Assembly (NCBI GenBank): GCA_003485765.1
Contig: DNHS01000045.1
Location: forward strand, 14,397 to 21,640
Source of the DNA: Candidatus Omnitrophota bacterium
GTDB taxonomy: Bacteria; Omnitrophota; Gorgyraeia; Gorgyraeales; Gorgyraeaceae
Direction of reading: 5' to 3'
DNA length: 7,244 bases
Translations under genes and position numbers: made by a program
Shown here: piece by piece, positions 1-5,256 of the stretch
Layout of the letters: each line of letters opens with the position of its first letter
How positions within the stretch are numbered: position 1 is the stretch's first letter
Notes under the pieces: generated by a model
What the model was told of the DNA's origin: nothing
Database searches by the model: none
Seen by the model: only the letters and a program-made list of their open reading frames with translations

Positions 1-118
1 TTTGAAACGCTGGAAAAATACTTTTTATTGCCTCTTCAGCCTGGGGATAAGTTTCCGCCCGGACTGAAAGAGCAAAAAAAACCAGTATGGCTAAAACTAA
101 ATTTATTATTTTAAGCAT
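1..118 (-). CDS. N-terminal fragment of a secreted protein, possibly FMN-binding domain family (3' end outside window)
   Basis: An ATG at 118..116 opens a frame that stays open for 39 codons to the window edge, so the C-terminal part is missing. Residues 1-21 form a clear signal peptide: Lys at position 3, a hydrophobic core of Leu/Ile/Val/Phe, and a cleavage site after SVRA. The mature protein starts ETYPQAEEAIKSIFPAFQ. An acidic helix of the type 'EEAxKxIFP' just after the signal peptide recalls periplasmic FMN-binding-domain proteins (RnfG/NosR-like), but this is a family impression from 18 residues. No strong Shine-Dalgarno is visible upstream, so translation may be weak or the start may differ. 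The gene lies 85 bases downstream of the porin stop on the same strand, across a 28-base palindrome, and could be co-transcribed with it or separate. That a secreted protein begins here is fairly likely; the family is uncertain. Confidence 0.55.
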   Translation of the reverse strand, partial: MLKIINLVLAILVFFALSVRAETYPQAEEAIKSIFPAFQ

Positions 119-155
119 ATTTTTGAACAGCTCAGAATTATGACACTATCCATAC

Positions 156-183
156 CGTAGGGCAGGTTTAAACCTGCCCTACG
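156..183. repeat. Perfect 28-base intergenic palindrome
   Basis: The sequence from 156 to 183 equals its own reverse complement without a mismatch; each half is CGTAGGGCAGGTTT or its complement. It lies between the porin stop (204) and the start of the next secreted protein (118). As RNA it would fold into a stem of about 12 pairs with a tiny AT loop, capped by GC-rich arms (GGGCAGG/CCTGCCC). No T-run follows on either strand, so it is not a classical intrinsic terminator. It could still slow transcription or protect the 3' end of the porin message. Its form also fits a dispersed intergenic palindromic repeat, which cannot be tested with one copy. Confidence 0.8.
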
Positions 184-203
184 TTCTCAGGTAATCCTCC
201 ACC

Positions 204-1604
204 CTAAAACCCCATGGCCATGGAAGCCATTACACCGTTTTTATCTCCCCGCTCTAACGTTTCATTTGTTGAATTATTCCATTGATATTCCATCTTAAAA
301 ACCCAGGTTTCAATCGGCCGGTAATTCAGGCCTAAGGTAAAACGTTTTTCTTTATTAGCACCATCTCCTGTGTCTCCATCATCGCCAATATCCACCCAGT
401 CATAACGGCTGACTAAAGTAAGATTAGGGTCTTTAAATCCTCTTCCTAAGAAGGTATTATTCAAAAACTTGGGCCAGAAATGATACCTGGGCTCAATATA
501 AAATCCCTGCATATATTTAGGAGCGCTGACTTCATCAGCGGCATTATCGTTATCATGGTCAACCAGGCCGCCATCTTCAAAATCAAGATACGCAAAGTCT
601 CCCACTACTTCAAAAGGGCCTCTTTTAAAATTGATGTCCGAGCCTAATCCAATTAAATTATCCTGGCCATTACGAGTCGCGCTCCCAGAACGGCCGTATC
701 TCCCAAAATAACTGCTTAGCCCTAATTCCAGATTGCGATTAAACCCTAAACCAAGACGGCTGACAAAGGCCTTGTTGTTATTCGCATCTGAACTTATTGA
801 ACCTTTGGCATTACGCATGCCTGCATCTGAGATATCTTCGTCTAAACCATTCATAATATAACTTTCATAGTTAAGATAAAAATCAGGCAGTAATTTCCAT
901 CCTAAACTTTCTCCTATATTAAACTCTCCAAATGCGCCAAATCCGGATTCCATCCATGTTGCGGAAAGCAGCCTGCGGCTGACTATAGGCCTTTCGGTTA
1001 AATCCTGAATATCCGAATCGTGCAAAAGATTGAACTTCCCAAAAGGAACAAGCACTATCCCACCTCTCAAATTTACCATATCATTTATAAGATAGCTTAT
1101 CCATGCCTGTTCAACCTTAGCCTCTCCCTGGCCAGTGTCTGCCGCGTTTGGTCCTCCATGCTCTATTTCGTATTCACTATAGAAAAGCAGCCTCTCATGC
1201 GGCATTGCCCCTAAATTCAGCACAAACCTTGCCTGGTCAAAGGTAGAATTAGAATTTTCAAAATTTTCAAATTCAATATCTGCGTAGCCGCCCACGCTTA
1301 CATTTCCGAACCCAGAAGGATTCTTGATTAAAAGCCCTCCTTTTCCAAACGGGCCTTCATATCTACCCACATATTCCATGCCTAAAACTTTCTGATCTAC
1401 CTTTTCTTCAATTCTGCTTGCCCTTTCTTCCTGTTTTTTGTCTAATCTTTCAACCTGCGTTTGAAGCTTCTGAATCTTTGATTCATAATCCTCTCTAAGT
1501 TTCTGCATCTTAGCCCTTAAATCATCAATTTCATCTGCCCTGGTTATATTGGCAAAAGAAAACATCAAAATAAAAACTATTGCCGATAGTACCGCTGTTT
1601 TCAT
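204..1604 (-). CDS. Outer-membrane porin with N-terminal coiled coil (phosphate-selective porin O/P-like)
   Basis: This 466-aa protein is a predicted outer-membrane channel. Residues 1-23 are a signal peptide ending in ITRA, with the mature protein starting at Asp24. Residues 25-73 are charged heptad-like sequence (DEIDDLRAKMQKLREDYESK onward), a likely coiled coil that would trimerise the protein or reach into the periplasm. From about residue 95 alternating polar/hydrophobic strands run to the end. The segments PFGKFNLLHDSD (187-198), LTERPIV (202-208) and LNYRPIETWVFKMEYQW (426-442) are typical of O/P-type porins, and the last residue is Phe, as expected for the barrel-insertion signal. 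A strong ribosome site (AGGGAGGG) supports the ATG at 1604. A Fur box directly upstream suggests iron control, so a role in iron or other metal uptake is inferred. Family similarity does not fix the substrate, and the 'phosphate' in the family name should not be taken as function. Confidence 0.85.
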   Translation of the reverse strand: MKTAVLSAIVFILMFSFANITRADEIDDLRAKMQKLREDYESKIQKLQTQVERLDKKQEERASRIEEKVDQKVLGMEYVGRYEGPFGKGGLLIKNPSGFGNVSVGGYADIEFENFENSNSTFDQARFVLNLGAMPHERLLFYSEYEIEHGGPNAADTGQGEAKVEQAWISYLINDMVNLRGGIVLVPFGKFNLLHDSDIQDLTERPIVSRRLLSATWMESGFGAFGEFNIGESLGWKLLPDFYLNYESYIMNGLDEDISDAGMRNAKGSISSDANNNKAFVSRLGLGFNRNLELGLSSYFGRYGRSGSATRNGQDNLIGLGSDINFKRGPFEVVGDFAYLDFEDGGLVDHDNDNAADEVSAPKYMQGFYIEPRYHFWPKFLNNTFLGRGFKDPNLTLVSRYDWVDIGDDGDTGDGANKEKRFTLGLNYRPIETWVFKMEYQWNNSTNETLERGDKNGVMASMAMGF

Positions 1605-1619
1605 AATCCCTCCCTGTTT

Positions 1620-1646
1620 TATTATTGAAATTCATTTTCAATAATA
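1620..1646. promoter_or_regulatory. Fur box upstream of the porin, overlapping a possible -10
   Basis: Two perfect 11-base arms (TATTATTGAAA and its complement) flank a 5-base spacer. The core at 1626-1640, TGAAATTCATTTTCA, fits the Fur 7-1-7 pattern TGATAATnATTATCA. It lies in the 54-base gap between the Fur stop (1659) and the porin ATG (1604), 15 bases upstream of that ATG. On the minus strand TATTAT at 1646..1641 could serve as a -10, but I see no good -35 17 bases further up, so the promoter is weak, activator-dependent or absent. On the minus strand it shares TATTATTGAAAATGA with the operator in front of the Fur gene. Confidence 0.82.
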
Positions 1647-1658
1647 CGATAAAAAAAT

Positions 1659-2090
1659 TTACAACTTACACTTCCTGCATATGCCAAATATCTGCAATTT
1701 ATGATTTGTAGGCGTAAAGCCGTGCCTTTTTGCCAGCTTATCCTGCATCTTTTCTATCTCTGGTTTCATTGCTTCGATAAACTTTCCGCATTTTGTGCAT
1801 ATAAGGTGATCGTGGTGTTCATGCCCATATTTATGTTCGAATCTCAAGATACCGTCTCCAAAGTCTATTTCTCCGCATAAACCTGATTCAGATAACAATT
1901 TCATAGTCCTGTAAACTGTAACATAACCAACTCCGGGATATCTTTTCTTCACGAGTTTATACAATTCATCGGCTGACACATGTTTTTCTGTGGAAAGAAA
2001 AATATCCAGGATCTCCTCCCTCTGCGGCGTATGCCTCAAGCCTTTAGACCCTATAAACTCGCTAAATACTTCGAATTCTTTTCTTCTCAT
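1659..2090 (-). CDS. fur: Fur-family metal-dependent transcriptional repressor
   Basis: From ATG 2090 this is a 143-aa protein, the usual size for Fur. It has an N-terminal winged helix (about 1-85), including RHTPQREEIL (19-28) and the recognition-helix region VTVYRTMKLLSESGL (57-71). The metal and dimer domain contains HEHHDH (90-95) followed by C98-x2-C101, and a second pair C138-x2-C141 near the end. The two CxxC pairs match the structural zinc site of the family. The frame is open upstream to 2150, but that extension would translate the promoter and the Fur box, so I chose the internal ATG at 2090; a modest GGGA lies about 10 bases before it. Fur-type boxes in front of this gene and the porin favour an iron sensor over Zur or PerR, although residues alone do not settle the metal. 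The gene is probably autoregulated. Confidence 0.92.
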   Translation of the reverse strand: MRRKEFEVFSEFIGSKGLRHTPQREEILDIFLSTEKHVSADELYKLVKKRYPGVGYVTVYRTMKLLSESGLCGEIDFGDGILRFEHKYGHEHHDHLICTKCGKFIEAMKPEIEKMQDKLAKRHGFTPTNHKLQIFGICRKCKL

Positions 2091-2099
2091 AGATATCCC

Positions 2100-2128
2100 A
2101 TATAATTGAAAATCATTTTCAATAATAT
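2100..2128. promoter_or_regulatory. Fur box overlapping the fur promoter
   Basis: The central 19 bases (2105-2123), ATTGAAAATCATTTTCAAT, are a perfect 9-1-9 inverted repeat. The symmetry continues outward to 2100 and 2128 with one mismatched pair (2104/2124). The 15-base core TGAAAATCATTTTCA (2107-2121) fits the Fur 7-1-7 consensus. It covers the -10 and the predicted transcription start of the Fur gene, so bound Fur would block its own promoter. Confidence 0.88.
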
Positions 2129-2150
2129 AACAATAGCAACTTTCTGTCAA
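2122..2150 (-). promoter_or_regulatory. Sigma70-type promoter of the Fur-family gene
   Basis: On the minus strand a perfect -35 TTGACA (2150..2145) is followed, after exactly 17 bases, by TATTAT (2127..2122), five of six matches to the consensus -10. Transcription would start near 2115, about 25 bases before the ATG at 2090. The -10 lies inside the Fur operator. This arrangement separates the Fur gene from the five-gene run upstream and argues that 2150 is not a translation start. Confidence 0.75.
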
Positions 2151-2169
2151 GTACTTTTTTTAATTATCT

Positions 2170-2206
2170 AAAAAAAGGGGATTAAAGGTTAGGGCTTGTA
2201 AGCCCT
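2170..2206 (-). terminator. Weak hairpin plus T-run after the methyltransferase gene
   Basis: The last codons of the methyltransferase form a 6-base stem with a 4-base loop (2191-2206; arms AGGGCT/AGCCCT). On the minus strand this is followed 14 bases later by seven T (2176..2170). The gap between stem and T-run is too long for a textbook intrinsic terminator, so this is a possible rather than likely end of the five-gene transcript. Read-through into the Fur gene remains possible. Confidence 0.25.
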
Positions 2207-2947
2207 GACATTGGCGCAGATAGCTAAAGGATGCCCTGTCCTGGCATTTCTAACTTTAGAGATAATCTCTATATTCTTAAATCCTGCTTTTTGCATTAAG
2301 GCGAAGAACTCTCCTTCGGGCAATGCTCCGCCAATACATCTAAACCAATCATCTATATTTTTCTTTACGCCTTCAGGCAGTTTTTCCTTTAGGACAATTT
2401 CACAAAAAACAGTCCTTCCGCCAGGTTTTAATACCCTGAAGACATCTCTCATGACCACCTCTTTATCAGGGGAAAGATTGTAAATTCCATTCGAGGCGAC
2501 AACATCAAAGAAATTATCCTGGAAACCAAGGTTATCTGAGTGGCCGCATTTAATTTCCACATTTTTAATCCCCGCTGCTCCTAGATTTCTCTTTGCCTTA
2601 TTGACCATATCCTCTGAGATGTCTAAACCATAAACTTTACCTTTCCCCCCTACTGCCTGGGCATAAAAATAAACATCTAACCCTGCGCCACAGCCTAAAT
2701 CTAAAACAACCTCGCCTTTTTTTAAGTTAATAAACGGCTGAGGATTATTAGCGCCGGTAAAAGACTCATACATAGATGGAGGTAGTTTATCGAGTATATC
2801 CTTAGGATAACCCACCTTTAGGGCAAAAGCCTTGCCAACCGGGAAATTAAAATTGGCGCAAGGCTCCTTCGCCACTTTGCCATATTTTTCCTTCACAGCA
2901 TTCTTTATTTCATCTTGAGTCATCTTGCTTAATGGCTTTTCGTTCAT
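2189..2947 (-). CDS. SAM-dependent methyltransferase, ArsM/UbiE-like, atypical cysteine pattern
   Basis: This 252-aa class I methyltransferase has motif I VLDLGCGAG (81-89), the acidic ribose-binding residue in GLDIS (Asp109), a post-motif segment SNGIYNLSPDK (152-162) and VLKPGG (172-177). The framework, including KYGKVA (21-26), GANNP (65-69), NLSPDK and WFRCIGGAL (201-209), is that of arsenite methyltransferases. However, the cysteines such enzymes usually carry in 'GCGNP', 'GxDC' and 'SNC' are Ala66, Val92 and Gly154 here; only Cys204, and perhaps Cys30, remain. I therefore doubt arsenite is the substrate and leave the gene unnamed. It may act on a small molecule or lipid. The ATG at 2947 has a strong AAGGAGG 9 bases upstream. 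It is the last gene of the run, 19 bases after the DUF2892 gene, which suggests joint expression with the exporter genes. Confidence 0.85.
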   Translation of the reverse strand: MNEKPLSKMTQDEIKNAVKEKYGKVAKEPCANFNFPVGKAFALKVGYPKDILDKLPPSMYESFTGANNPQPFINLKKGEVVLDLGCGAGLDVYFYAQAVGGKGKVYGLDISEDMVNKAKRNLGAAGIKNVEIKCGHSDNLGFQDNFFDVVASNGIYNLSPDKEVVMRDVFRVLKPGGRTVFCEIVLKEKLPEGVKKNIDDWFRCIGGALPEGEFFALMQKAGFKNIEIISKVRNARTGHPLAICANVRAYKP

Positions 2948-2966
2948 CTTGAAATTCCTCCTTATC

Positions 2967-3152
2967 TTACTTTATTCCAAACTTTCTTAAAACCCACATC
3001 ATCGGACACCAGTTGGTAAATGCCGATTGAAAAAGATTAAATCCCACAAATGCTGTAAACCACAACCACTTTGGGCTGACAGAATAAGCTAATACGAGAC
3101 TCGTCAAAATGAAAAATCCTGCAAAACCCCTTAAAACCCTTTCCATAGTCAT
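2967..3152 (-). CDS. DUF2892 family small inner-membrane protein (YgaP-type transmembrane domain)
   Basis: This 61-aa protein has two hydrophobic segments, about residues 9-24 and 29-44, joined by a short SVSPKW turn. The signature GFNLFQSAFTNWCP (37-50) followed by LRKFGIK at the end matches the DUF2892 domain, known as the membrane anchor of YgaP-like rhodaneses and also as a stand-alone protein. No rhodanese domain is attached here. The conserved Cys49-Pro50 lies near the membrane surface and may be redox or thiol active, but no function is established. A strong AAAGGAGGG precedes the ATG at 3152; the second Met at codon 3 is a possible alternative. It sits 14 bases after the beta-barrel gene and 19 before the methyltransferase, so it belongs to the same run. 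Confidence 0.88.
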   Translation of the reverse strand: MTMERVLRGFAGFFILTSLVLAYSVSPKWLWFTAFVGFNLFQSAFTNWCPMMWVLRKFGIK

Positions 3153-3166
3153 TTTGCATCCCTCCT

Positions 3167-4459
3167 TTAAAAGTTGTACCTTAATGTTACATAGATATTA
3201 TCATTTTTATTGTGCTGACCTAAGGCAGTATTGTTATCAATTCCCCCAAAGATATTTGCTCCCAGCATTGCCTGGAGATTATCAGTAAAATTATAGCTTA
3301 TCTCAGGCATTATTAAAAAATCCTTATCATCTGGACTATAGAAAGAAAATAACGAAATCTTCAATGTTTGATATTTGAGTAATTTCGTAAGCCTTAAGGT
3401 GATATATTGATGAAGCCTGTCTTCCCTGGCAAATGCAGATGGAAGATTATCTTCATATTGGCTGTATTGATGCATCAGTTCACCATAGTATTGGAGCCCA
3501 ACAGTAAAATCTGCTGGGAATGCCTTTTGATACCCGATTAAAAATTTCGATTGTGAATTTTTAATTCCTGGGTTCTTCCCATTTCTATCGTCCATTGAGT
3601 CATAGTAGCCGTATTCTGCGTTTACAACACCGCCTAAAGCGCTCTCCTGGAGGCTTGCTCCATATACGCCAAGCTCCGCATAGAAATGTGATATAGCCGC
3701 CGGCGATGTAAAATTATCTGCCCTCATTGCCGGAGCCCTGTAAAACCCTTTATACGCATAAGCGGTTATATCAGCTCCACCCAAGGATCTATATATCCTT
3801 AATGCATATTCCGTATTTTCAAATGTAGTTTTTGGTTTCTCGACTTCTCTATTCATAATATTAGGGTATGGGTCAAAAAAGAAGAAGCGTCCAGTTGAAG
3901 GCATATTATCCGGCGTAAAATACGGGATAACTATAAATTCTGCTGATGCAAAATCAGTATAGAGGTTAAACTTCCCAGCGCCTACACCCTGCTTAAGATA
4001 TTCGAGCGGCCTGCCCGAATAGAACGCCTCCCAATCTTTCGGGAATACATCATTAATAAAAAGAAGATCGCCTACGCCCCACGTAAATATCTGCTTGCCA
4101 AGTCTTATGCCAAATTTATCATCGCTAAAATCAATGTACCCTTCTCTAAAATCCACATTGAAATCTTCTTCAACAAGGTCGTGATAAAAGTCAGATTTCA
4201 CAAAGAACCCTATTTTGCTTTTTTGTGGGTAGAACGAACTTTTAAGTTGAAATCTTTCTTCTCCCATGATTAAATTCCCTTGCTTTGCTCCTTGCGGGTT
4301 ATCATCAGCAATTCTTGCAGAATAATTTGTCTGTAAGAAACCGTGCACTACCAAATCCTCTGCAAATACAAGAAGAGTTGGGTAAACCCAAAGCGATAAC
4401 CCAAAAACCAAAATTTTGAATTTTAAATTGTAATTTTGATTTTTATCTATCTTATCCAT
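3167..4459 (-). CDS. Outer-membrane beta-barrel protein, DUF1302-like, partner of an RND exporter
   Basis: The 430-aa product starts with a basic, Asn-rich N-region and a hydrophobic stretch ending at about Ala33 (LLVFA), a likely signal peptide. The mature part begins EDLVVHGFLQTNYSARI and consists of alternating beta-strands, closing with NIYVTLRYNF; the terminal Phe is typical of barrels inserted by the BAM machinery. The block GIRLGKQIFTWGVGDLLFIN (117-136), followed by DVFPKDWEAFY, resembles the conserved GKQ..WG..D..F.ND motif of DUF1302-type proteins, which are often encoded beside RND transporters. The start overlaps the LolA-like stop by 13 bases, and AAGGAGG (4477..4471) lies a rather long 11 bases upstream. 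It is presumably the outer-membrane step of the transport route. Alternatives are a general porin or an alginate-export-like channel. Confidence 0.8.
   Translation of the reverse strand: MDKIDKNQNYNLKFKILVFGLSLWVYPTLLVFAEDLVVHGFLQTNYSARIADDNPQGAKQGNLIMGEERFQLKSSFYPQKSKIGFFVKSDFYHDLVEEDFNVDFREGYIDFSDDKFGIRLGKQIFTWGVGDLLFINDVFPKDWEAFYSGRPLEYLKQGVGAGKFNLYTDFASAEFIVIPYFTPDNMPSTGRFFFFDPYPNIMNREVEKPKTTFENTEYALRIYRSLGGADITAYAYKGFYRAPAMRADNFTSPAAISHFYAELGVYGASLQESALGGVVNAEYGYYDSMDDRNGKNPGIKNSQSKFLIGYQKAFPADFTVGLQYYGELMHQYSQYEDNLPSAFAREDRLHQYITLRLTKLLKYQTLKISLFSFYSPDDKDFLIMPEISYNFTDNLQAMLGANIFGGIDNNTALGQHNKNDNIYVTLRYNF
4411..4444 (-). repeat. AT-rich low-complexity stretch inside the beta-barrel signal peptide
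   Basis: A 34-base stretch of almost only A and T, with AATTTTGA occurring at 4412 and 4432, encodes residues 6-17 (KNQNYNLKFKIL) of the barrel protein. It differs from the mixed codon use on both sides. This could be a short AT repeat that entered the N-region of the signal peptide, or simple drift in a poorly constrained segment. No second copy exists in this window. Confidence 0.4.
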
Positions 4460-5256
4460 TCCAAAGGCGGCCTCCTTAAATACCGCTCAGAGAAAATATC
4501 ATCCCCTATCCCCACATTGTATTCGACACTCTGAAAAGTAACCTCTGTCCTATGGCCGGTTTTAACATTCCTCATCAGTCTTTTGGTTATTGTCATTATT
4601 CCGTCTATGTCTTTTATTTCTACTGCCTCAAACTGGCGATAGAGCTCATTCTGCTTATCATAGAATTCTTCCTTTAAAGGCAGGAAATTCGTCTCATAAA
4701 TCCATGAAATCCTCTTTGTATATTCAGAAGACCCTTTAGGGATACTTTCGATAACAAAACAATTCTTTTCGCCTAATTTCTCTTTTCGTAGTAAGGTATG
4801 GGTATCCTCTTCTGGCTTCCTTCCCGAGACATCTTCATAGGTGAAATCGCTTCCTACGAAACTGGAATATTTATCATTGGCGGCAATCCTTTTTACCAAA
4901 TTAATTGCAGGAAGAAAGAGCCAGCGGTCGTCATCCTTATCTGGGTATTTATAAACCATAAAGGTAGTATCCTTTACATCAACGGGTTTATGAAAGTACA
5001 TAAAATATTTCTGATTCCCGCCTTCTTCGTAATCCTTTCTTAATATAGTAAGTTCTCGCAGCCTCTTTTGCCCATCTTTATTTATAAGCTCCATTATTAC
5101 TCTTGCTTTCCCATCATCACCGGCGTAATAAAAGGCAAATCTAGATTTAGAGATAATATCATTGGCTGATAATTCATCCTTGGCAAAGGACAATCTTTGA
5201 CTAAAACTATCAAGGAGAAATATGCTGGCTACAAAGAGTATCTTAATCGGCCTCAT
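4447..5256 (-). CDS. Periplasmic LolA-like protein (outer membrane lipoprotein-sorting protein family)
   Basis: From ATG 5256 the product has 269 aa. Residues 1-25 are a signal peptide (MRPIKILFVASIF onward, cleavage after LSFA) with no lipobox Cys, so the mature protein should be soluble in the periplasm. The segment DDDRWLFLPAINLVKRIA followed by YSSFVGSDFTYEDV is the hallmark of the LolA_like family (PF17131 type). This family has the half-barrel fold of LolA and LolB, which bind acyl chains. I infer a carrier that takes a lipid or hydrophobic cargo from the pump to the outer membrane. The frame is open to 5292, but the internal ATG is preferred: it has AGGAGG seven bases upstream, gives a clean signal peptide, and overlaps the transporter stop as ATGA, which implies translational coupling. 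Its 3' end overlaps the barrel gene by 13 bases. Confidence 0.88.
   Translation of the reverse strand: MRPIKILFVASIFLLDSFSQRLSFAKDELSANDIISKSRFAFYYAGDDGKARVIMELINKDGQKRLRELTILRKDYEEGGNQKYFMYFHKPVDVKDTTFMVYKYPDKDDDRWLFLPAINLVKRIAANDKYSSFVGSDFTYEDVSGRKPEEDTHTLLRKEKLGEKNCFVIESIPKGSSEYTKRISWIYETNFLPLKEEFYDKQNELYRQFEAVEIKDIDGIMTITKRLMRNVKTGHRTEVTFQSVEYNVGIGDDIFSERYLRRPPLEWIR

Noticed and set aside
212..223. 12-base palindrome CCATGGCCATGG
   Set aside because: It lies in the last codons of the porin (Met-Ala-Met-Gly) and is explained by coding sequence.
1020..1214. Plus-strand open frame opposite the porin
   Set aside because: It lies wholly antisense to a well-supported beta-barrel gene, has no ribosome site, and its product has no family features.
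1659..2090. Calling the regulator Zur or PerR
   Set aside because: The two operators match the Fur 7-1-7 pattern rather than the Zur pattern I know. PerR cannot be fully excluded from sequence alone, but an iron-responsive Fur is the simpler reading.
2211..2483. Plus-strand open frame opposite the methyltransferase
   Set aside because: It is antisense to conserved methyltransferase motifs; its composition reflects the complementary strand.
2189..2947. Naming the methyltransferase arsM
   Set aside because: Key arsenite-binding cysteine positions are replaced, and no ArsR, ArsB or ArsC gene is present.
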